Below are positions 21,932 through 29,649 of a stretch of 29,649 bases of DNA, one piece after another. How positions within the stretch are numbered: the stretch's first letter is position 1; every line of letters starts with the position of its first letter. Source of the DNA: Didymodactylos carnosus (Eukaryota; Rotifera; Eurotatoria; Philodinida; Philodinidae); NCBI GenBank assembly GCA_905250885.1, contig CAJNOQ010001649.1, forward strand, positions 1 through 29,649, read 5' to 3'. The notes beneath the pieces are model-generated. The model saw nothing but the letters and a program-made list of their open reading frames with translations. It was not told where the DNA came from and did not search any database. Made by a program: the position numbers and the translations under genes.

Positions 21932-24900
21932 ATAGACGAAATGTATCTGGATTTTTCTCATAGGTGATATTTGCTTGGGTATACCATCTGTTTAGGAAGA
22001 GCTTCTTTACAACAATATCCTGTAGAGAACAAACACTTTTTGTACGTCAAAATTCTGTTTTAAAGATGATCATTCTAAAACTGAATACAACGTGTTGTAT
22101 CTGCATGATCAAAAAATGTTTAATGAAAAGAGAACTATATATACTTACATCTTTTGGGTTAGTAATGTCCCAAAAATAGGTAAATCATGTTGTTAATTAC
22201 TATTGTGCGCCATCAAAGAAGATAAGAAAGTAAAGAAAAAGCAAAAAAAAATGAGAACCTGGACAGACACTTGGATTAGAAAAAAAACAACAAATAATAA
22301 TAATAGTCAGTTTTTGGAAAAAGAAAAAAACATCAAAAATTCAGTTCGATAATGATAAATTATCATGTGTATCTTGAGTCGGTGTGAACACTTTCATATG
22401 TCATAGGAGAAAAAAAAGAGATCATAAATGGTTTTTCTACTCATACAATTTGTGACAGTATGTCTCAGACAAATCTAAATCTTACCGTTATGTCTAAAAT
22501 TATTCGATAGACATTTGTTTCTAATTCACAATTGATATTTTCACTCTAGTGATTTTTCTCATCTTTGTTTTATTTTGATTGTACATGGACAATGATGTCG
22601 CTTAATTTTCACTATATATATCTATATATTATAAAAAGTTTTCTTTTCTTTTTTTTCTCACCTGCATCAGTCATATTGAAAAATAATAAGAATCAGAATG
22701 ATGAATATAACGAAGAAAGAGAAAAAGAAGAGAGGAAACTTTCAAGTTAAATAGTGTCATTGATTGTTCCATCACCGTGTGTTTATTTGAAAAAAATCTG
22801 CATTATTCATAACATAGTCAAGTTAATTGACTGGATATATGGTCTAAATCGAGAAGGGGAAACGATTAAAAATACAATTGTTCGTCAAAAGGATGATAAA
22901 AAGAAAAGAGAAAGGAACTTAATTTCTAATTATGGCTACCATCACTATTACTGCTGACCAAATTGAACATGATTTATGAAATTTTTTGCGACTACGTCCA
23001 ACTTCAAAGATTTTTATCTAATTATAGAATATTATGTAAATCAAACAAAATTCCAAGTGCCCATATCATACGCAAGAAAAATACGAATTATCCCAGTTCG
23101 CATGATTTTTATTGCCGTAACTTGTTAGCATCGAAAAAATTCGATGAATAATTTCATTAGAATTTGCTGCTGATAAGTTCCATCTCGGATTCTCATAGTA
23201 AACAAGCAAATCCGGTCAATTGTGACAGTCAGAAACGGTCGAAAATTTTGCTGATTTCAGACCAAAAAACGTCCGCAGACACGTATCGAATCGGAGTTGA
23301 TCAGATGAATTTGATCTGGGATACTACCGGTAACAATAAATCGATTATTGGCTTTTCAAGAGTTCACCATCTGTTCGGTACTTTTTGAAATGTCACCTTA
23401 TATCAAACATATATTCGTGCAGTTAACCTTAACCGACGAACAATATGCAATTCGATTCGAAGATATTTGAGTAATAAAAACAATCGTAAATGTTGTCACC
23501 TGTATATCTAACTATCAAAGATATAAAATGATCTAATTTCATCAACGTATGTAGTCGAACACCCAGAACTAATGTTGATACGACAGACATATAAAATTGT
23601 CTTTTGAGTATAAGAAAAAACAATTTCTAATAATGTCGCGAAAAATTCGTTTAAATTTAAGATTATTGAACTTTATTCATCGGTCGACCAATTTCCTATT
23701 GTAGGAAGACATTTTCAGATGGTCATTGATTGAGTAGTAAATACTATATAACACATTTTATAGGTGAGAAGGGAAATGCTATTTTATATCATATAACAGC
23801 ATGATATCAAACTTGCTTAACAATTTGATTGATGTTTCAAATTTTAACAATATTTAGGTGTGGATGTCATCAAACATTGATACCTAATTATATTTTGTTG
23901 ACCGTATTATTTGTGAAGTCACTGATTAACTGTCTCTTTTTTTTTTCTTTTTTTGACGTAATAACAGTCTGTTTTTTAACACGCTCATAGTCGTTTAAGT
24001 AATTAGTGTACAAATTATCTACAGTTTTCTTCTTTCTTCTTCTTCTGATTTTTCTCTCCTTGAACGACGATAATACTCCTGTTGAATATACAAACAAAAA
24101 AAATAGGATGACTAACCGACTAACGTACTTGCTTTGATGGATTTAGTTGGAATTAAAAATGAAAATCAATGTGTTCATTTCACAACAGAAAAATCGCCGA
24201 CATCTTCAATTTAATGACGATTAAAAAAAGGGTCGTGATATTAATAAATAAATATATGTGTGAAAACTAAAAACAGAAGATGAAACTGAAACATTTTATT
24301 AGGTATGGTGTGGAACTTGATTACAATCTCATCTCACCTCATAATTCTATAGACTATATAAACAGAGTCGAATGAAAGAGTGAATAGGGGATCACTCAGA
24401 CTGATGACAGAAGCGTGCAATATTTAACGTTGTCTCTGTTACTCTTATCATATTCATGGTTTATTCTTGCTGAGATTTAGTCATCATCGCGAATTTTCCT
24501 TCTAAAGACTCCGCGATCTTGTCGGAAATTTTTTACGTGAAGAACCGTCAGATTCTCGCTACATGGAAAAATAACAAGAATAAGTAAGATTGCGTTAGAG
24601 GTTCCACTTCAAACTGCTTATTTTGTGTAGAGATTGCATAAAGATAATCACATATTCCTGGAACGAAATGGCGCGTGAATACTACTAAGGTACTTACTAC
24701 GAAATAATCCCTAAAGTATAATTTAAATAATAATAATTAATGATAATAAAAGTAATTGCAAGTCCAACTGTATGTTTACAAAAGTATTCTTTGCAAAATA
24801 ATCTGCACGAACAAAAGTTTTATTGAGCCGAAACTATGTGAGCAGATTCATACCACATCTTAAAATGATTGAACTATGAAAATATGAATGTGAAATATAA

Positions 24901-25258
24901 AGAAGCGTGCGTATGAAAAATTTTACTTTAGAACTGTACACATACAGTGAAAAAATATATCTTTCAATACTGCTCTTTGTTCAGTCTTTTGCAAAAAAAT
25001 TCAAAAATAGTTTTCTTTTCAGTCCCGTTCTCTAAACAGCGTAAAAATTTAATAATTTGCACTCCGTTCTTCTATCCATTCAGTCCAAACTCCGTTCTCT
25101 TTTCATACTTTTCCAAAGAAGAAAGAGAAAGAATGTTATAAAATATTATTACAAATATTTCAATACAAAGACGCTAAATTGAGAGAGATTATCCCTCTTA
25201 GCTACTGTTCGAGAGAGAAAATAATCTGCTAATTTGCGATAGCCAATATTTCCTTTTA
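21932..25258. other. Gene-poor stretch with one unexplained open segment
   Basis: No confident gene. Bases 23164-23388 (+) are less AT-rich and open for about 73 codons. They include the string MNLIWDTTGNNKS, which faintly recalls the WDTAGQE motif of small GTPases, but the P-loop and other motifs are absent. The remainder is AT-rich with no recognised element. Confidence 0.35.
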
Positions 25259-25306
25259 TTAGGTTGAGGAAAAAGTTCGTGCGCCGTGTTAAAATAATGA
25301 TTTTTT
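25259..25306. repeat. Left terminal inverted repeat of the mariner element
   Basis: Forty-eight bases starting TTAGGTTGAGGAAAAAGTTC, perfectly complementary to the right end of the element. Confidence 0.92.
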
Positions 25307-25336
25307 ATGCATGAATTTATTCAAAAACAACAACAA

Positions 25337-25518
25337 CTATTCTTCAAAATAAAGATCGTCATTGTCCACGACCTTCTGCCAACGATCTGCAGGCTTTCGG
25401 ATTTGATCAAAGTACCACTCCTTCGGCTTTGAATCGAAAAATTCTTCACATGCTTCTTTCTCCAATAATGACGCAGCAATACGTGAAGCTCAAAATTTGT
25501 GATTTCGTAATCAGACAT
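25337..25518 (-). pseudogene. Mariner transposase remnant, N- and C-termini only
   Basis: The ATG at 25518 opens MSDYEITNFELHVLLRHYW, the expected start of a mariner DNA-binding domain. After about 25460 the recognisable frame shifts, and the reading becomes FFDSKPKEWYFDQIRKPADR with WQKVVDNDDLYFEE and a stop at 25337. That is the usual C-terminus of mariner transposases (a K-P-K-E motif, then R-W-Q-K-V-V-D-N). The helix-turn-helix remainder and the whole DDD catalytic domain, roughly 280 residues of a usual 340-350, are deleted. The product is non-functional. Confidence 0.85.
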
Positions 25519-25584
25519 CTTAAAAAATCAATAAATTTTCATAATAGCCACAAAACCAGATCAAAAACCCAAAAAGAATATATA

Positions 25585-25632
25585 AAAAAATCATTATTTT
25601 AACACGGCGCACGAACTTTTTCCTCAACCTAA
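25585..25632. repeat. Right terminal inverted repeat of the mariner element
   Basis: Perfect inverse of the left repeat, followed by the TA target duplicate. Confidence 0.92.
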
Positions 25633-25767
25633 TAGAAGCTATGTTCGAAGATACAGAAAATAGTTTGAGATTAAACAAACGTCGGTTAACAAATCTTCCC
25701 AGGTGGAACTTCTCTAGTCGAAATTTCTAAAAATCTTGCAGGTTCCGCAAACATTTTTACAGATCTA

Positions 25768-25812
25768 GTTCTTTGGGTTGTAAACCGAGGTCCTGGTTCG
25801 ATTCACAGCCAA
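25768..25812 (+). other. Degenerate tRNA-like 3' half
   Basis: The segment reads like the second half of a tRNA: an anticodon-loop-like TTGTAAA inside an imperfect GGG/CC stem, a short variable region, and a B-box-like GGTTCGATTCA (25795-25805). The T stem is mostly unpaired and no acceptor, D arm or A-box can be drawn upstream. It is probably a tRNA pseudogene or the head of an old tRNA-derived SINE, not a working tRNA. Confidence 0.35.
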
Positions 25813-26124
25813 CGCTCGCTTCTTGTGAATTTGTTTATCGAAAGTTCACTCGCAAAAAAAACTATGTTTCCTTCTAAACAGCAAATAAAATGTAGCAGTT
25901 AAACATAAGAGCAGGGAAAACACCATTCATTTTGGTTATATTAAGCCAAATCTTAGCTCATAGTTAAAATATTGCTACAATCAATTGCTTAGAACCATTA
26001 ACCGGCGACATGCACGAATTCTGATGAGATAAATTTAGTGAGAGACGATTAGTTTTCATGTGAAATTTTTCAAAAAAACTACTATCATATACTCCCCAAA
26101 ACACAGCAAAACAAAACTACAGCC
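25813..26124. other. Spacer between the mariner element and the tandem array
   Basis: About 310 bases without a recognisable gene or repeat, leading into the first diverged copy of the 139-bp array. Confidence 0.45.
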
Positions 26125-27630
26125 CATCACCAGACTTTTCATTTATCTCCTAGATGTTCCATGGCATAAGATCACATTTCACCTTCGTCAAAGAAATGCT
26201 CACCTAACGACGACGAGGTCATCAACAACTGAATTAGTGCTGATGCAGCTAGTGGAGAATACCCACCACCAGACTATTCATCCATCTCCAAGATGTTCCA
26301 TGGCACAAGGTGACATTTCACTTTCGTCACAGAAATGCTCATCTCACGACGACGAGGTCACCAAGAACTGAATAAATGATGATCCAGCTAGTGAACAATG
26401 CCAACGATTACACTGTTCATCTATCTCCTAGATGTTTCATGGCACAAGATAACATTTTACTTTCGCCACAGAAATGCTCATCTGACGACGACAACGTCAC
26501 CAAGAACTGAATTAATGATGATGCAGCTAGTGAAGAACGTCAAAGAAGATTATACTGCCCGTCTATCTCATAGATGTTCCATGGCACAAGACGACATTTC
26601 ACTTTCGTCACAGAAATGCTCATCTGACAACGACGAGGTCACCAAGAACTGAATTAATGATGATGCAGCTAGTGAAAAATGCCAACCACCAGACTATTCA
26701 TCTATCTCATAGATGTTCCACGGTACAAGATTAGATTTCACTTTTCTCACAGAAATGCTCATCTGACGACGACGAGGTCACCAACAACTGAATTAATGAT
26801 GATACACCTAGTGAAAAATGCCAAAGATTATACTGCCCGTCTATCTCTTAGATGTTCCATGGCATAAGATGACATTTTACTTTCGTCACAGAAATGCTCA
26901 TCTGACGACGACGAGGTCATCAACAACTGAATTAATGATGATGCAGCTAGTGAAGAATCCCAAAGATTCTACTGTTCATCTATCTCATAGACGTTCCATG
27001 GCACAAGATCACATTTCACTTTGGTGACAGAAATGCTCATCTGACGACGACGAGGCCACCAAGAACTGAATTAATGATGATGCGGCTAGCGAAGAGCGTC
27101 AAAGACCAATATTATACAGTTCTTCTAACTCCTAGATGTTCCATGGCATAAGATGACATTTCACTTTCCTCACAGAAATGCTCATCTGACGACGACGGGG
27201 TCATCAACAACTGAATTAATGATGATATAGCTAGTGAAGAATCCCAAAGATTATACTGTTCATCTATCTTCTAGATGTTTCATGCCGCAAGGTGACATTT
27301 CACTTTGATGACAGATATGCTCATCTGACGACGACGAGGTCACCAACAACTGAATTAATAAAGATGCAGCTAGTGAAGAATAGCAACGAAGATCATACTG
27401 TTCATCCATCTTCTAGATGTTCCATGGCACAAGATGACATTTCACTTTCGTCACAGAAATGCTCATCTCACGACGACGAGGTCACCAACAACTGAATTAG
27501 TAGTCATGCAGCTAGTGAAGAATGCGAACGACCACCACGAATATTATAGTGTTCATCTATCTCCTAGATGTTTCATGGCACTAGGTGGTATTTCACTCTC
27601 GTCGCAGAAATGCTTGTTTGACGACGGGGA
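26125..27630. repeat. Eleven-copy tandem array, basic period 139 bp
   Basis: The anchor GATGTT (one copy GACGTT) next to a CATGG-type motif recurs at 26153, 26292, 26431, 26573, 26712, 26851, 26990, 27135, 27274, 27415 and 27567. Spacings are 139, 139, 142, 139, 139, 139, 145, 139, 141 and 152. Each unit contains ATGGCACAAGATGACATTTC, a TTTCACTTTCGTCACAG stretch, GCTCATCTGACGACGACGAG and a stop-rich TGAATTAATGATGATG. Because 139 is not a multiple of three, no frame stays open through the array, so plus-strand frames of 60-100 codons here are accidental. It lies immediately downstream of the ADP-ribosyltransferase stop codon. End copies are more diverged than middle ones, as expected for an array maintained by unequal exchange. 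Confidence 0.93.
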
Positions 27631-27651
27631 CATTGGCTTTAGGTAACAGAA

Positions 27652-28674
27652 TTATGGCGGAGGTGATGTATGAGTGATATCAAGTAGTTCCAAATAAATG
27701 CAGGTTTTTGTTGGGGTGTTGTTGAGTTCGATGATCTGAAACTTTGTTCCTGGCGGTAGAAGGACTTCTTCTTCGTCGTAGTGGGAAAGTGACGATACGT
27801 CTAAACCAGGGTTTTTGGTCGCGTCGATAATGAATAGGGCGTTGCCGATGATCTGCGCTTTTTGTCGATTTCTGCTAGTTGAGGTGAAGCCGTCCCAGCA
27901 TCCCATCTGGCCGGTCGCTGCCTCGTACGATTTAAGTATGCTGTGATCGATGTTTACACCTCGATAGAGTGTACAACATTCGGAGAGTTCTGCTGTATGT
28001 TTGGTACTTGTCGTTAGCCAGCTTCTGAATAAAATGTAGCAAAATGGGCCGAGAGTGTTTACTTTGCTCATGTCGTTTTCTCTCAGTGCTTTATTTATTA
28101 GTTTATATAGAAAGGATTCCATTGTGTATAGCTGAATGCAACACTTGTAAATTTCTTCTCTGTTCTGGTTTTCGACGGCTGTTAGTTGGCGAGCTATATA
28201 TTGTGAGGCACAATGTTGACGTAGTTGGTTTCCTTCGATAATTATTCCATTGGCTGCCTCGTTCACTATTTCAGCATCAGAAAGTTCCTTGCCTTGCTTC
28301 CACTGTGAAAGAAAAGTATAAGCGCTTTCACCCCAGTCATCACTGAACGTTTTACTCAATGGTGGGAGAAAGAATCTTTCTTCTCTTAAACCTTGACTTT
28401 CATTTCTACTAATTAGAACTCGCTTTATTGGCCGTTGTTTATTTGGATCCGATTTACTGATTTGAATGGAATCGTTTAAGTTAATCGAATAATTATCCAG
28501 TTCAACTAGTTTTGTTGCATTTTTTCGATTAAGTGCTTCTTCCATAATGGCTGATTCGATATCAGAATATTTTGTCCATTCTTCTTTTCCATTTGTTGAC
28601 CGTGGTTCAGAATTCGATTTCCAATACCATTGAGCCCGTGGTTGATCAGCTGCTTTTATCGCTTGACTTGTCAT
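27652..28674 (-). CDS. WWE domain-ADP-ribosyltransferase fusion protein
   Basis: An uninterrupted frame of 340 residues, with TAA in frame just above the ATG. Residues about 13-90 look like a WWE domain, named for two Trp and one Glu (QWYWKS at W16/W18, EEW at W33), a module that binds poly-ADP-ribose or ubiquitin-pathway partners. Residues about 110-335 match the arginine-type ADP-ribosyltransferase (ART) fold: LYRGV with catalytic R238, FTSTS (263-267) as the Ser motif, and E301-E-E303 before VLLPPGTKF as the ExE motif. These are the R-S-E residues that bind NAD and transfer ADP-ribose. No signal peptide or membrane segment is seen, so an intracellular role is likely, unlike vertebrate ecto-ARTs. 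The substrate is unknown. The reading frame needs no introns, unlike the other genes here, which is compatible with retro-duplication or horizontal origin. The 139-bp array starts about 20 bases past the stop codon. Confidence 0.88.
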   Translation of the reverse strand: MTSQAIKAADQPRAQWYWKSNSEPRSTNGKEEWTKYSDIESAIMEEALNRKNATKLVELDNYSINLNDSIQISKSDPNKQRPIKRVLISRNESQGLREERFFLPPLSKTFSDDWGESAYTFLSQWKQGKELSDAEIVNEAANGIIIEGNQLRQHCASQYIARQLTAVENQNREEIYKCCIQLYTMESFLYKLINKALRENDMSKVNTLGPFCYILFRSWLTTSTKHTAELSECCTLYRGVNIDHSILKSYEAATGQMGCWDGFTSTSRNRQKAQIIGNALFIIDATKNPGLDVSSLSHYDEEEVLLPPGTKFQIIELNNTPTKTCIYLELLDITHTSPPP

Positions 28675-29245
28675 TGATTAGATTGTTTGGAATTGATGGC
28701 TCCTAGAATCGTCTGTGGATCTAGGAAAGACACTGGAAAAGTATCAGAATATTCTGTAATTGAAGGAACACCTGTTCAACTCTTCAAGACCAACTCTGAG
28801 TGATTATGTTTACTTTCTATTCATTAGTGAAACCGAAACTTATTTTTGCAGTTTAGTACATAGCAATAGTGAGACGAAATATATCTGGAACACAAAACAA
28901 ACAGTTTCGACCAGGCATCTTCTCTATGATTTAGATATAGCACTTAAAACAACAGTTACCTATGTGTACAAGCAGAAGTCTCTCACTGAAAAGAAAAGTA
29001 CATCGACGCAAAAGAAAGAGAACATTACTAACAAAATATCCTAGACAGGAAAAAAAACCATATGAGATCCAGTGTAAATAAATAACATGTATTTACACAG
29101 AAATGAAGCCGTAGCCTGATGCAGACAATTAGAATTGATGTTGGCTAGAGACAGACAACTACATAAACAAGAAGACTGAAGCGAACCTGCTGTAGGAACA
29201 ACGACTTGTGAAGACTTGATATGCGTCTTGTTGTTTCCAAAGTTC
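28675..29245. other. Upstream flank of the ADP-ribosyltransferase gene
   Basis: This should hold the promoter of the minus-strand ADP-ribosyltransferase gene, but I cannot place a TATA box or start site with confidence. A plus-strand frame at 28760-29041 is open for about 94 codons from a TTG, has no ATG near its head and resembles nothing I know. Confidence 0.4.
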
Positions 29246-29649
29246 TTAATGAGGCATGCCTTCCTATGTAACAAGTAGAGACATCAAATGACTGCTTTAG
29301 TTTCAAGATTAGCGTTCAAATTTTCGCTTTTAATCTTCTTATTTGAAGGCTCCTGAATCTGTTTGAAAGAGATCATTCCGGCCATGAACAAACAGGACAA
29401 GTTGATATGTGATCATTCAAGTCGGACAGCATCACTAATGTTGACGTAGTCATATGACGTGGAAAAATATTAATTGCAAGCAACTGTGTATTTTTCCTTT
29501 CTAACATTAGCTACTATCGGTTCCAAAATACAAGAGCAGTGGTCATTGTTTAAATAACTCAGCATCAAATAAAGATAGAGACTTACAGTTTTCACCACTT
29601 GGTAGCCAATACTTGAGGCAATCTTTCTACAAGCAAAACTGGCTTTCGG
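29246..29649 (-). CDS. 3' part of an unidentified gene, truncated by window edge
   Basis: The last 63 bases (29649-29587, minus strand) are open in only one frame, encoding PKASFACRKIASSIGYQVVK plus T, and end at a strong donor ACT|GTAAGT. One possible continuation is a short terminal exon behind the acceptor TTACATAG, at 29263-29246. It reads EGMPH and stop, and its phase-0 start matches, but this exon is weak and other acceptors are possible. I do not recognise the protein. The upstream part lies outside the window. Confidence 0.35.

Larger units (their letters stand above)
25259..25632 (-). mobile_element. Internally deleted mariner element (MITE-like), 374 bp
   Basis: The element begins TTAGGTTGAGG and ends CCTCAACCTAA, with TA on each side (25257-25258 and 25633-25634), the target duplication of Tc1/mariner elements. 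The terminal inverted repeats match perfectly over 48 bases (25259-25306 and 25585-25632). Inside, on the minus strand, are the first residues and the C-terminal tail of a mariner transposase and nothing between them. It therefore cannot make transposase, and would depend on an intact relative. The perfect inverted repeats suggest recent insertion or recent activity. Confidence 0.9.

Noticed and set aside
22662..22674. Minus-strand ATG ACT GAT GCA G|GTGAG as a tiny first exon
   Set aside because: A 13-base match to start-plus-donor is expected by chance at this scale and nothing downstream continues it.
26125..27630. CRISPR array
   Set aside because: The whole 139-bp unit is repeated with no short identical repeat and unique spacer structure, and the DNA is eukaryotic.
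26060..27646. Seven plus-strand open frames of 62-103 codons sharing a NAHLTTTRS-like sequence
   Set aside because: They are translations of successive 139-bp repeat units in shifting frames; each unit has stops and the frame changes every unit.
28044..28241. Plus-strand 65-codon frame
   Set aside because: Antisense shadow of the ADP-ribosyltransferase gene.
29041..29274. Minus-strand 77-codon frame
   Set aside because: It starts from TTG with no ATG, is Cys/Ser-rich without recognisable motifs, and its phase does not match the edge exon at 29587.

Overview
The window is eukaryotic nuclear DNA. It is very AT-rich, full of simple repeats, and its genes are split by GT-AG introns. Two features point to a metazoan, most likely a bdelloid rotifer: a split-exon PRDM3/PRDM16-type zinc-finger gene, and an intronless gene joining a WWE domain to an R-S-E class ADP-ribosyltransferase, a type I recall as common in bdelloids. 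The organism call is inference.

Layout, left to right. Bases 1-139 look like the end of a piggyBac-like transposon bordered by TTAA. Bases 1401-2475 (+) hold a five-exon gene, missed by simple ORF calling, for a 185-residue single-pass membrane protein: signal peptide, paired-cysteine ectodomain, one membrane helix and a cytoplasmic tail with PPxY motifs (Shisa/WBP1/VOPP1 style). Tail to tail with it, 3309-14368 (-) holds a MECOM(EVI1)/PRDM16-family transcription factor. I could assemble it as nine phase-compatible exons encoding about 771 residues. It keeps three fingers of the N-terminal cluster, a CtBP-type PLDLT motif and the three-finger C-terminal cluster, but I find no PR/SET domain. 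A second possible first exon lies at 9952-10029.

Bases 14369-25258 form an 11-kb stretch without a recognisable protein gene. It contains microsatellites, one tRNA-like gene (19380-19450; anticodon reads GGT, C at position 33) and a CTAG-rich block of nested inverted repeats (21697-21931). It could be the 5' regulatory territory of the PRDM gene. Next come an internally deleted mariner element (25259-25632) with perfect 48-bp terminal inverted repeats, a tRNA-like remnant near 25790, and an 11-copy 139-bp tandem array (about 26125-27630). The array abuts the 3' end of the WWE-ADP-ribosyltransferase gene (27652-28674, -). The right edge carries what looks like an exon of another minus-strand gene (from 29649 leftwards).

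The genes do not form a pathway. The left half is a conserved developmental-regulator neighbourhood with large introns. The right third is repeat-rich accessory DNA carrying the ADP-ribosyltransferase gene. All exon structures were built by eye from splice consensus, reading phase and family similarity; none has transcript support.
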